Below, one piece after another: positions 48,278-59,330 of a stretch of DNA of 64,000 bases. Each line of letters starts with the position of its first letter. The first letter of the stretch is position 1. The stretch lies in assembly GCA_907163375.1 (NCBI GenBank), contig CAJQUW010012687.1, positions 124,001-188,000 on the forward strand. Direction: 5' to 3'. The notes below the pieces were generated by a model. The model made no database searches, was not told the origin of the DNA, and worked only from the letters and a program-made list of their open reading frames with translations. Origin of the DNA: Prostheceraeus crozeri (lineage: Eukaryota > Platyhelminthes > Polycladida > Euryleptidae). A program made the position numbers and the translations under genes.

Positions 48278-49211
48278 AATTTTTAGAATTTTTAGAAAAG
48301 GAAGAGCTTGAAGAGAATTTTGACAGCGTATTGGTATTCATGAAGAACATTTCTGAAAAATACGCGCCTTCGACTCTTTGGCAAGCTTACAGTTGCCTTA
48401 ACAAATATTATGCAACGTATAAAAATTGGAAGTCATTTAACGAAGTGCCAATTTTAAAGAGCTTCATAAAAGCAATTGAAAAGAAAGGCAAGCCGAAGGA
48501 ATAGTCTAGAGTCATAGCGAAGGAAGATCTGTTCAAATTTTTCGATGCAGATCATATCGAGCAGCCGCAGAATCTTGTGAAGAAAGTTGTGTCACTGATT
48601 GGATACTACGGTGGTTTGCGATGTGTTGAGCTTGTTAATCTACTGTTCTCAGACGTATAAGTTTCAACAAATGAAATTAGAATTCATGTGAAAACCAGCA
48701 AAACTGATCCAACTGGCAAATCCTCATTTTTTTCATCATACCTAAGTTCCAGGATGATGATCGAGGTCCCTATGAAATGGTTTTAGAATATCACAGCAAA
48801 GTTGAGGATAAAAATGGGTGGTTCTTCAGAAGCTTTAATTTCAAATCGAAAAAATTCACATCTCAACCGATGGGTCGAAATACTATCGCACAAGTTCCAT
48901 CACATATTGCGGAATTTTTGAAACTCGAAGATCCAGCTGAATACACCAGCCATTGCTTTCATCGGTCATCAGCTACAGCTCTAGCTGATTCAGGAGCTTC
49001 ACTCCCATCACTGAAGCGTCAATTTCGATGGAAAAGTGACGCTGTAGCGATGGGTTACATCGACCAGAGCAAGAAGCACAAAATGGAAGTTGCCCAAACA
49101 CTAACAATCACCAAGAACATGTCGTCCAGTCAAAGCATCAACTCAACGTCTGAAACACAATCAAAACAGGTGCATATCCAAAATTGCTCAAACTTTGTGA
49201 TCAACTTATAG
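48278..49211 (+). pseudogene. Crypton tyrosine recombinase, broken
   Basis: DNA strand-transfer enzyme of Crypton transposons. The core-binding part reads FMKNISEKYAPSTLWQAY. The catalytic part has the first Arg in GYYGGLRCVELVNLL, the His-x-x-Arg block in SHCFHRSSATALADSG, and the Trp/Tyr end in WKSDAVAMGYID, where Tyr would be the nucleophile. Faults seen are TAG at 48,502-48,504, TAA at 48,658-48,660 and a frame change in the T run at about 48,728-48,735; after that the frame stays open to 49,211. Similar domains occur in domesticated vertebrate proteins, but the stops argue against domestication here. Confidence 0.75.
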
Positions 49212-50492
49212 CTGCTTCCCAGAGACTTAATGGCGATTCTCTTGTATTTTGTCTATAAAATATAGTTATTACTTCTCTCATTGTAATCACGGTTTTTAAC
49301 GCTGAAAAAACGGTTGTCGATAAAAGTTGTCACTTTTAGCTGAATAATATATACCGTATTTGAAAATAAATAATGCCGCAGTAGGCCTATATCGCATTGT
49401 GAGGTGAAATGTGAATTTAGTGCAGATTCTACATGGGTGCGTGATTTCTATGGCAGAGAGTGAGCTATGTGCTAATGTATTTCAATGAAGGAGTGCAATA
49501 ATGTATATGCCAAACTATATAGGCATAATGTTAATCAAATCGGTTTACCAAGTTAATCAAACTTCCTTTTCAAATACACTGTTTTAGCCTAGAGTGTCTC
49601 AGATTATGGATATTTCTCTCGTAAAATTCAATCATTGAAAGCTAGCATTTGATTTTGCAATTTTAGATTAAGTTCTCATAATTGAGTAATCGTTGTACCA
49701 GTAGGCCTAAGTTAGAAACTAATTAGAGGCACGTGCAAATGTCGAAGTGAGCATTATATGATAAGAATCTGAGCAGACATATCAATGTATGCACATTAAT
49801 ACCTGTAGGAAACTAATAAGCAATGAAAATATACAAAAATTACACACACGCATGAAGTCCGGTGGGTGGAATAGGTAGATTAATTTGCCAGGCTGATGAT
49901 GGTCAAGCAACAGCAGAAATTTTCTATTAATCTTAATTAGTCGACTCTTGAAAGAGGTTCTTCTACTGACAATCCAAACGTCTACTTATCATCTGCCATT
50001 GATCTACAAGGCATGGAAGCTGATGACTACCCAATTGAAAGTGTCGACAATTACAGCTAGCGAAAACATCTATGTGAACTGTCTAAAACTGTTGTAATCT
50101 TGGTAATGTGTAGTTGAGGAGCACATTCAACTATGATGCCAATCATAAATGATGTTTAAAAAACAAGCAAATTGCATGTAGAGAGTATAAAATACTCCAA
50201 ACCCGGCATTCCTCTGATCGTGCCACTGCGATCAGTTCAAATTCCCAGAACAAAGGGATAATTGACTGCGACATATCTGTCGCCGTCATTGGTCACCGTT
50301 TATTCAGAATTTAAAGCGAAGATAACATTTAATTCACATTTTGACCTCCAACATGGATCAATAAACAATAAGTAATATTAACGAAGCTCCTTCCAGCGAT
50401 CTTGTTCTTAGGGGGTGCGCACTCTGATGAGGGAAAATAAAATGCAGTTGACGTGTTAAACAAATAATTTTATCAAAGAATTGCTTGGAAAT
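49212..50492. other. Intergenic AT-rich DNA
   Basis: No gene recognised. It may hold downstream exons of the minus-strand gene at 50,665, but none was evident. Confidence 0.4.
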
Positions 50493-50586
50493 CATATCAT
50501 TGAAATTATTATATTACATATGCATCTATTCGACGCGTCGAATAGTTCTTTAGATACATATATAATATAATAATTTCAATGATATG
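50493..50586. repeat. Double palindrome: 24-bp inverted arms around a 20-bp perfect palindrome
   Basis: Arms 50,493-50,516 and 50,563-50,586 are exact reverse complements (24 bp, AT-rich). Between them CTATTCGACGCGTCGAATAG at 50,526-50,545 is a perfect 20-bp palindrome with a CpG-rich core. It would fold as a cruciform within a cruciform. Confidence 0.9.
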
Positions 50587-50664
50587 AAAATGCAGTCGCT
50601 CATGACAAATGAACCTGGATAGTTGGAAAAGTGAACGAGAGATATTGACTATCAAATGCTTTAC

Positions 50665-51513
50665 CTTTGTCGACTTCGCTATCCGCTGGGTCGATCACAA
50701 TGTCCTCCTTCGTATCCTGAACAAGAACATGAACACATTCACGACACTTTCAAATCACTGACTCAACAAAACTCACCTCAATCTTCCCCTCACTTGATGT
50801 CTCGTATCCAAGAGCAAGTCTGTGTCTGCAATGATGTCACAATCATAACAAATACCTTCCAGCAATAATAACAACAATTCTTACATCCGAGCGTTGTGAT
50901 GAGTCGTTAAAATGTCCAATAAGACAGGTCTCCAATTAGACCATCCTTTGAATTCATTGAACTCTCCAATATATGACAGCAGCATTTCCAGCATTCCAAC
51001 TTCGTCCTGCCACATCTGAAAATGTCCAACTGTGTGAAAGTGATAAAACAGACGATCATGGCGTCCATGGTGTCCCAAAGGTCATGCAACTCACTTTCAT
51101 TTTACTTTTTGTACAGTAAAACTCGAATTGTGAATTCTATTTCGACATTTGAAAAACACATTATGTTCATCAATATGGCAACAAACATTCAATACTAGCA
51201 GCTGTTCAGGTCATTTCCATCTATAAAGTAAGGATGGAAATCAATGCTTATTGATTTCATTTACATTGGGCTTGCAAAGAACATGCAGGGGTCACTACAG
51301 GCACATTGACTTAGGCAACATGTCAGTAGTGTGCTAAAAGTAGTATTTGATGAATACCCGCCGAACTCTCACTTCATGCGCCAATTGCTTACCTCAAAGA
51401 TAGACTTGAAATTGAAGATCCCGACCTTCGCTCAAGAACCCAGGTTGGAACCTGGCAAAAACTCCACCCGGTTCCCACTCTTCAGATAACAGATTCTCTT
51501 CTTGTGCAGCACT
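50665..51513 (-). CDS. Unrecognised spliced host gene (three good exons, one possible)
   Basis: Exon A 51,029-50,885 (acceptor TTTCACACAG, donor GTAAGA) reads GHFQMWQDEVGMLEMLL and LLDILTTHHNAR. Exon B 50,825-50,777 (acceptor CATTGCAG, donor GTGAGT) reads HRLALGYETSSEGKIE. Exon C 50,716-50,665 (acceptor TTGTTCAG, donor GTAAAG) reads DTKEDIVIDPADSEVDK. All three stay open in the single frame that splicing phase demands, which is unlikely by chance. A possible upstream exon at about 51,513-51,405 (NLLSEEWEPGGVFARF) has matching phase but ends with an in-frame TGA, so its border or integrity is doubtful. I do not recognise the protein. A segment with similar text lies at 58,010-58,210. Confidence 0.55.
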
Positions 51514-52986
51514 AAAACAGACTTGCACTGACACTTTGGTGAATATCTTGATACTCAATACTCACATTTTAAAGTTTCCTAACTCAATAACACACAATGA
51601 AGCACGTTGAAAGTCACTTTATTCCCTCCCTCACCACAAGGGGGCACGCATGAGACAAGCCATTTTCCACTTCCGAAATACCAGTGAAGAAAAACTGTGT
51701 GATGTTCATGATATTACATGCTTGTTGAACATATAGAAATACATCCCTAGGCAATAGTAGCAATAAAAATGACAAATAATAAAGTGAAATGTGGTTAAGC
51801 GACACTGAACGATTAGAGAAACCAAGACATCCAAGATGAAAGCTGATATAGATTCCGATCGATGCAGTAGTCACGACTCGAAGTTAAATGAAATGAAGAT
51901 TAACAGTGCGAGAAATGAGCAGATTAGAAGAAATATAGAGTGAACTTTGAAGGGTATTTGCTATTCATGCATCCTGCAAGTTTGACAAATTCAAATTAAC
52001 TAACATGTGATGCTACATTTTTATATATTCATTGCATGCTGAATCCACGTTAACCGTTCATTATAAACTAACTGCATAAACAACAATCAAATTTCGCAAG
52101 TACAATGTCGTGATGGTTGCCAAAGGTCCAAACGGCTTCCGTTAGGTGTTCATAAATTTGACCAAACGACGTAATGTCATAGACATATTTATGACGAAAG
52201 CAAAGAACAAGCTCCTATTTATTTCCTGGTCGATCTCCACTCGATTCAAGTGTACAAATGGACGCCAATGCACCGCAGAAAATCTAGTGAAGCTTGCCTT
52301 TGCCATGAATCGGAGTTATGCACAAATTTCCACACAACTTAGTGCAATTTATCTGCCTAAATGTAGATACTCTTTTCAATACAAAGAAATTCATCAACAT
52401 AATGTTTCAGCTCTTCCATTATCCTGTCAAACCATCAATGTCTTCCATCAATGTTTTGCACTATTTCGTGACCAATCGCCGTCTTTCTCAGGCTATATTT
52501 CTAAACAAGGTTTCATAGACATGCATGGCAAGGAACTTTCGTCCGCATCCTATCGCACACCAGCAAGTAAGAACCTGTACTGTTTCAAATAAAGGGCTTG
52601 ATGAATATCGAGAGACATTCAGTTCTGACGGGATTCCCAATGGAAAGTGAGAACCAGTACGCTAAAGATTTTCATTGATGAGAGGAAATGGCAGGTAGGG
52701 GATAATAACTACGTTAATTTTAAATTTGAATTTCTCAAAAGCGACTGCAACGTTGTGGAAAGTGAGCCCAGATCCATGATCAGGAGCCTGAAATTGATAG
52801 AGCAGAAGTTGTTTCAAATAGAATCACGATGCAAAAAAATGGTTCCGCTGGGTACTTCCACTAGCTTCACACATGTATAGGCTACATGAACATGTTGCGA
52901 TATTGCCGTTTTTAACAACAGTTGTGGACAAATGAAGCATATATTTGTGATCAGCGCAACAAATTGGATCAGGAAGTAACAAAATA
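51514..52986. other. Unassigned DNA
   Basis: Several open frames of 77-148 codons (for example 52,146-52,592 plus) resemble nothing I know and have no supporting splice or family evidence. The right end may be upstream sequence of the RT relic. Confidence 0.4.
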
Positions 52987-54150
52987 AAATTGATTTATTG
53001 CGCCTATCAGCGAGAACAAGGAATTGAGGATCCCAAGGCTGGTAGGCTCCGCTAGCTTCATATTCGTGACGGGGCTCCTAGCGAGTAAGAGATTTGGCTT
53101 AGTCAAACTTCTCTCTCGTACCACAAGGTATGTCGACGACATATGTGTGTTCAATTATAGTAATTTGATGAGATCTACCGGATAGATCTCTTAGCTAGCA
53201 GAAGCGGTGATAACAAATGCGTTAATTATTTGAATGTTAAAATCAAGATCCAAGATGGTGGCCAATACACCACAGAAGTCTACCATAAGGTTGATGAGTT
53301 CAGCTTCCCAGTAGTGCTGTATACTTTCCCCAAGAGTAATATGCCTTTGAACACTGGCTTAACCCGCATGTGATCAGGCGGACAAAAGTGTCCGTTAATG
53401 ATTTTCAAACTGCTCTTTTTCATGATCGATAGCTTATCCGTCCGTAATATCATGTGACTTTGTTCCTATGGTGAGGTAGATATTCATGCTAAAAGGATTT
53501 TCGATTTGATCTATTAGAACTCATTGTGAAATAAACTAATTCATAGATAGTTGATTCTCTATGGTCAATCAATTTGAAGAATGTTTCCGTCTGACTCGAC
53601 GCTGTTTGGTCACGCGCTGCAACTAACAGCGTATGCATTTCAACTTCTACGGGATAAAGGTAAATTTATGCACAATAATTTTTGCATCTCTAATCGATTG
53701 CGCAACGATGGTCAAGGAAACCAATAGACAAGGTACAAGGATGAAAGGTGCTCAATTTACGGAAATTGATCTATGTGAGATGAAGGCCTTTATATCGAGC
53801 TGCTGGGGAATGTGTCGATGAATTGTTTTGTAAGTCACAGTCAACAGGCGTATCGTGGAAGATGTCGCTATTGCTGCCCAACTCATCAGATTCGCCAGGA
53901 TTTCCTCTGATGCTTCCGCCTTCAGATCAAGAGCTACGGGCATTCTCAATATCTTCAAACGAAGGGGTTATAAGGTTAATCTGCTAGCCACGCCAGTTGC
54001 CATCCATCATTGGTATGTTGGACTAAAAACCTATTCCAGATTCATTTGCTTCCTTCGGCTAGGTTATGCTATGTTTCCTCAGGCTTGGAGAGACCCTTCA
54101 TGTCGTGCATTCGATATGGTTGGCCTGGCCCCACCTTGTGGCCACCTTTG
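52987..54150 (+). mobile_element. Relic of a non-LTR retroelement RT (YVDD type), split
   Basis: Plus strand reads KLLSRTTRYVDDICVFNY (the palm motif), then CVNYLNVKIKIQDGGQY and TFPKSNMPLNTG (53.10-53.34 kb). After a gap it reads AAQLIRFARISSDASAFR and RRGYKVNLL (53.87-53.98 kb), the order seen in a family of invertebrate RT proteins with yLDl and SQLvRYaR motifs that I cannot place firmly in a named clade. It is broken. The gap holds a piggyBac-like piece. Confidence 0.55.
53640..53822 (+). pseudogene. piggyBac N-terminal fragment
   Basis: MVKETNRQGTRMKGAQF followed by EMKAFISSCWGM matches the conserved eTN...El.afig start of piggyBac transposases. Only this part is present, with a stop at 53,820. 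It differs from the piggyBac at 12,569-15,558. Confidence 0.5.
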
Positions 54151-55083
54151 AGGCTAGGGGCCGAAGCCTTGCTTCATGCAGCCACATGGTTCCTCCCTGA
54201 TGACTCCATACATAGCAAACTTAATTTTGGTCTTTTAGGTTTCTTATTTTCACCATTAGTTATTTTTAAGTTAGCTTCTCGTCAAGTCTATGACGAACTC
54301 TAACTTTAGTTCCTAGGTTATAAAAATAAAATTGATGAATAGTTTTAATCTATCTCCCCTCCCGTCTTAAGTTGGGTCGGATAGCCTTTATTCGTATTTC
54401 AATCCGTACTCTATGTAGTTAGTATTAATTTGTATTCATTCGTTCATGACTTTTAATTAGCTAATTATTTAAAGATTCTCCACTAGGGTAGTTGTTTAAC
54501 TTTGATATCTTCCGTTTCCTGGATCCTTCGAATTTTTTTGACCGTGTCGTGCATTAATTCGTTCATTGTTTTATGATGAACTTGATAGAAAAGGGAAATT
54601 CAATGCATGAGTCAATTATATATCTATCAGTCCTGAATATGGGCGTCATTAAACTGCATGAACAGAAGTTAAACAGAAGGTCTAACACGTTTCTGCAGAA
54701 TGTGGATTTAATCGTCCTTAACAACTGAGCACACTTTGAAAGCATAAATAGAATTTACACTATCTGTTTTGCCCTTTAAATCCGACGCACATAATATCCG
54801 GTTCCAGTCAGATGCAAAATTGTCAAATCCAGTCCGTCCAGTCACCATGACTAATACTACAAGTCAATAATACTACAAATGTCCAGTCTAGAACAGTCTA
54901 ATCAAGAAATTCCGTAGCAGCCGTACGCTGTATTTCGTCCCACGCAAGGACTTATCAGTATGACCCGGAATTGGTCCAAACTAGCTTGTGACAACTACAC
55001 CTTTTTAATCTCAAGTTCAGAAGTTTTAAAGTGAAATTCAGAAACTTTAGATTTTAAGAAACTTAAAAAATTTTCAGCTCACA
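54151..55083. other. Downstream of the RT relic, unassigned
   Basis: Noncoding-looking DNA, moderately repetitive in style, with no gene recognised. Confidence 0.4.
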
Positions 55084-55311
55084 TTCCTTCAGGCGCAAAA
55101 TTGCTAACGCTTGCATTTCAACAAAAACGGACAGTTTTGTCATTTTATTTGAAAGTCTGGTTGTGTTGGCAACAGTGGAACAGTCCTGACCAGTTATGCT
55201 GTGGATTTCATTTTCCATTCTTGTCTCCACATGCATGTATTGCAGTAAATCGTTGTTGTCCAAGATTGTCGCCAGTCGCGTTGAGCACCGACATATTTCG
55301 TTTCACATGTG
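55084..55311 (+). repeat. Left outer arm of an inverted duplication
   Basis: Reverse complement of 57,190-57,449, sharing TTCCTTCAGGCGCAA and TGTCTCCACATGCATGT. The right copy has about 28 extra bp near its middle. Confidence 0.8.
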
Positions 55312-55389
55312 ACCTCAATTTCAACTAAATTTGCTCATTGGGATTGAGCATCGCATGTTGTCTATATAAATGAATAAATGAATCAATTA

Positions 55390-56070
55390 ACATTTATTGA
55401 AAAATAACAAAATACATGTAAAATCCACACGTTTAAAATGGTGACTATATGGCAGCAATCGCAAAATGGTGAGTTCAGGATTCGTTTCAATGCACTGTTC
55501 CAAGCGCGAGTGACGCGGTGCTTTGTCACAGACGACCACTTCATGCTCAGGAAGAACGCGCTCTCTGGTAGCTGTTCAAGCATTTTATTGACCCACTCAA
55601 TGGTATTCTCCGACCAATGTTGTGGAATGTTTGGCACCGATGACGGATCAATGTTGGTGAAGGAATAACAGCACCGTCACCTTGTCGGGCAAGACCTTGA
55701 GTTCTGCGACAGAGAAAGTTAATATTCGCTTCATAAATACAAATAAATGTTTTACCCTGCTGCACTATTCAGTTATTAGTAATGCGTATTCGCGTCGCTT
55801 GCGTGTCATGTCCGGTCATTCAACCTTTCGTGTTCAAGTATGACGTTCTTCAGAGCTATTCTTTGTCATGCATTTGTTGGTGCAGTTACATGTACGACGA
55901 ATTGTCGTAGAGTTTCATCCTTCAACTCCTTCAAGGTAAAGAAAGGGGACAATTTCACGTATAATTTTGGCACTTCCTCCTCTTTGTCTTGCGGGACTAT
56001 CTCCGTTTTCCTCTGCGAGCGGAGCTTGTCTTATCCAGTATTATGTGGCTTTAAACTTCACTCCGATGTT
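55390..56070 (-). pseudogene. Tc1/mariner-superfamily (IS630-like) transposase relic
   Basis: On minus, in order: a basic helix-turn-helix-like strip (RQRGGSAKIIREIVPFL, about 55.97 kb); FVFMKRILTFSVAELKV and FLCRRTQGLARQGD (about 55.7 kb, where iDE-fn--R--Gra is expected); and VVVCDKAPRHSRLEQC with LLPYSHHF (about 55.5 kb, for DNAp-H and LPyySP). Each sits in a different frame, so it has many indels. Distinct from the Tc1 at 46,825. Confidence 0.5.
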
Positions 56071-56119
56071 TTCTGCTAACCGTTGCCAGTCACGGCCTTC
56101 CTCTCACCACTTGATAATC

Positions 56120-56310
56120 CTTTGTCTTTTATAGAGAAAGAATATCGCAAAAGGTTTCATTGCACCGATATACCCTGCCGGCTCTCTACGGAATGCACTC
56201 CGGAATGACAAGCAAGGTATAATGTGAACACATGTAGCGGTCAGCAGACAATCATATGACGCAGCATGACATGACTGATGCGTAATGAGACGAGACAATA
56301 AACCATGAAA
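56120..56310 (-). repeat. Left inner arm of an inverted duplication
   Basis: Inverted copy of 56,715-56,905, about 90% identical by eye (shared GCGTAATGAGACGAGACAAT reverse form and CATGTAGCGGTCAGCAGACA). Confidence 0.8.
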
Positions 56311-56389
56311 GTCAAGACTAATAATAAAGTTGTTTCAGTTGTGCCTAATAATAAAGTATTTCAGCTGAAATAAAGTAAATTTCAGTTGT

Positions 56390-56691
56390 GCCTGCGGCAG
56401 CAGATACATCGGCCGAACCGAGAGGAGACTGTCCCAGAGAATAAACGAGCACATCCCAGCATGGCTTAAGAGAGGTGACACCAATGGCAGGAAGTCATCA
56501 AGCAGCATCGCCAAGCATCTTCTTCGATGTGGCTGTGCTCCCTCCTCAGGATTCTCTTTGCTGAAGAGAAGAACGTGTAAGCTTCATCTTGGTGTATTAG
56601 AGGCTCTGCACATTTATAGATCGAAGCCAGACCTTTGCGTCCAGAAGGAGACAGTTTTTACCCTTTCCTTAACTTGGCAACTTTATTATTA
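56390..56691 (+). pseudogene. Penelope-like GIY-YIG endonuclease fragment
   Basis: CACGSRYIGRTERRLSQRIN followed by EHIPAWL is the GIY-YIG nuclease core of Penelope-like elements. The frame stays open to about 56,691. It lies in the loop between the inner inverted arms. No RT is attached. Confidence 0.7.
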
Positions 56692-56714
56692 GCCTTGTCT
56701 TTCATGTTTTATTG

Positions 56715-56905
56715 TATTTCATGGTTTATTGTCTCGTCTCATTACGCATCAGTCATGTCATGCTGCGTCATATGATTGTCTGCTGACCGCTACATGTGTT
56801 CACATCATACCTTGCTTGTCATTCCGGAGTGCATCCCGTAAAGAGCCGGCGAAATATATCGGTCCAATGAAGCCTTTGAGGATATTCTTTCTCTACAAAA
56901 TTGTT
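56715..56905 (+). repeat. Right inner arm of an inverted duplication
   Basis: Partner of 56,120-56,310. Together they flank the Penelope-like fragment. Confidence 0.8.
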
Positions 56906-57189
56906 AATTGACACTATATATTCAAATCCTCTGTCTATCAGCTTCATTTCCTTTATTGCATTTTCTTCGATGAGACAGGACGACACCCGATGCTGGAAAT
57001 AGAGCAAGCTGATAATTACGAAAGGGAGCGTAATGATGGCTCCACTTAGCCAATCACTGGCGAATCGATCATTTCAATTTTACCATGCAAATCTGCGGTT
57101 AATGTTTTAGTGCTGAGACACCGAATGCACAGTTCGTTAAATGAATGACTTCTCGTAATCAAGAGAACATTAGAGACGGCGCAAAGACG

Positions 57190-57449
57190 CGAAATGTGAA
57201 ACGAAATATGTCGGTGCTCAACGCGACTGGCGACAATCTTGGACAACAACGATTTACTGCAATACATGCATGTGGAGACAAGAATGGAAAATGAAATCCA
57301 CAGCATAACTGGTCAGGACTGTGCCACAGCTGCCAACACAACCAGACTTTCTTTGCAGCTGCACAGGCCATGAAAGTTGGCCAAAAATTGACAAAACTGT
57401 CCGTTTTTGTTGAAATGCAAGCGTTAGCAATTGCGCCTGAAGGAATGTA
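57190..57449 (-). repeat. Right outer arm of an inverted duplication, with an exon-like insert
   Basis: Partner of 55,084-55,311. On plus it contains TTTCTTTGCAG then an open stretch (GQKLTKLSVFVEMQALAI) and a GTAAGC-type donor, so one arm may preserve a piece of a spliced gene. The left arm lacks part of it. Confidence 0.55.
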
Positions 57450-57599
57450 AGCTTTATCCAAGCAGCTGAAGCGATCCTTTTGTGTTTAGTTACTTGGAAT
57501 AGTGTTTTTTGTGTAATAAATCTTCTGAAACAGATTTTAAAATTTCACTTCAATATTTCTGAACTTGAGAATAAGGTGTAGAACAGAGTTATCTGGGCT

Positions 57600-57790
57600 T
57601 GCTGCACAACATCAGAGCTTGGTTATCCTGGCTCTACCGTGCGGCTGATAATCACAATGATTGTAGAGTGCCAGTTCGCCTGTGCATGATAGAAATTTCC
57701 TCTAATAGTCTAACTCGAACAACTCAAGCACTATATTCCTTAGCAAACATAGACACTGCGTTTCGCCCTACAATAGTTCGTCAGTATGGC
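57600..57790 (+). repeat. Dispersed repeat copy related to 41,000-41,400
   Basis: Shares GGCTGATAATCACAA and TGTAGAGTGC with the minus strand of 41,000-41,230. Nature unknown. Confidence 0.5.
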
Positions 57791-58009
57791 AAAAACTAAC
57801 TTATGAAATCAGCAATGGTGAGGGAACTGACGGAATGCACAAGACTGCTCTGATTCTATCATAGATCAGTATTAATCATTGAATAAGCACTTACTGATGC
57901 TTTCCAGCATTTGCGCAGAATTTAAAAGATTTTATTTTTGCGCATTGCACAGAACAGCATTATTTGCGCAGGTGTGGCAACTCTGGTTATGGCAGAGGGA
58001 CTCCTCCAC

Positions 58010-58210
58010 TTCATTTACAGATGCAACTGTGCATCGACGCTACTGGTGAATATCTTCAAAAACTCAAAAGGTAGTTTTGACATTGATGCACTACTTTTTG
58101 GAAATCCCGTTGCAAAACCTTTCGAATGTGTAAAAGCAATAGAGCAGACGATCATGGAGTTAATGGTGTCACATAAGTCGCGCAAACTTCTGAGGTTATC
58201 CCTCATTTCA
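58010..58210 (-). other. Exon-like segment related to the DNA just upstream of exon A at 51,029
   Basis: On minus, LRDLCDTINSMIVCSIAFT aligns with LHDLWDTMDAMIVCFITFT at 51,050-51,100, and similarity continues at the DNA level outward (CTGTACAAA). Either both are exons of related genes or both are copies of one repeat. No clear acceptor. Confidence 0.35.
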
Positions 58211-58722
58211 ATTTCATTACTATTTGTACAGCATAACTTGAATTGGGAATTTTATAGACCAGGAACCGGCCTACTGGCCTCTTGGTGACGCGACGACAAC
58301 AATTGGTGTCCCGCGGCAGATTCTTAACCAGAGAACTAACAGTTCGAACTTTTATGGTAGAATATTACAGATGCCCACCTCGAAAAAATTGTAACAAGCG
58401 AACGATTTTACAAGCATAATTCAGAAGTTTATTGTCATAAACGGTGGACAAGCTGCCGACAGTGAAAAACACAATATGAATTATAATTATTCGACGGCTG
58501 AAGGAAGGCAAAGTCGTGAATTTTTTCGTATATCTTAAAAGCACCGTCAGAAACTTATGTTGCTGGCACATGATGTAGTATATTATAAAGATTACATAAT
58601 TATGTATGCGGTGCTCGATATTCACGGCATCATAACCTTCTAACATTGATGCTGACTTAATTGATGAATCGCATGTTAGTAATACAAGTACCCACGTCTC
58701 CCTACCTAGTAGTGTTTTAATC

Positions 58723-58725
<3 letters not shown>
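58211..58725. other. Unassigned DNA
   Basis: An open minus frame (58,365-58,727) ends in the TA tract. It is not recognised and probably spurious. Confidence 0.4.

Positions 58726-58793
<68 letters not shown>
58726..58793. repeat. (TA)n microsatellite, about 68 bp
   Basis: Uninterrupted alternating TA. It abuts the 3' end of the Penelope-like fragment on minus, so it may be the tail at its insertion site. Confidence 0.95.
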
Positions 58794-58795
<2 letters not shown>

Positions 58796-59330
58796 CAAAA
58801 CCATCGTACTCAGCAGTGAGCTTTTATTCCGGACATGTTTCGGTATTTGAGGTCATGCCATCATCAGCGTTACAATCAAATGATAAAAGCAGATACGAAA
58901 TGGCTTATATGCAAAAATGAAAAACTATGGTGAAATTTACAAATGAAGTCTGATTGGGTGAGATCCAATCCTCTCGCTAGCAAGTGTGTCAAAGTTGATT
59001 TTGATCAATATCGTTTCTAGAATTTTAGTTCCACCGACGATGCTGAAATTCTCACGTGACGGATTATGCACGTGCATAGATATCTCTGTAGGGGTCGGTT
59101 TACCAGAAATATGCTCGTTTATCCGAGTGGCTAAATGGCGTGTTGTAACGCCAACGTATCGCATTTGGCAGCGATCACAGCTGTAAAGGTACACAATATC
59201 AGATTTGAGCTCACTCGAAATAGCATCAACATTCTGACAAAAATCAAGGGTTTTCTGAGTTTTGAAAATTAATCTAATTTTCAAGTTTTCAGGTAACGAT
59301 TTATTGAGGTTATATATACTATATATATAC
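58794..59330 (-). mobile_element. Penelope-like element 3' end with GIY-YIG domain
   Basis: On minus, IVYLYSCDRCQMRYVGVTTR then HLATRINEH is the GIY-YIG endonuclease region, with a Cys pair ahead of it. The downstream noncoding part includes GATGATGGCATGACC and CCGAAACATGTCC, a typical 3' layout for these elements. It stops at the TA tract. No RT part is present, so it is 5' truncated. Confidence 0.75.

Noticed and set aside
52146-52592. 148-codon frame as a host gene
   Set aside because: No family similarity, no splice context, and composition like surrounding noncoding DNA.
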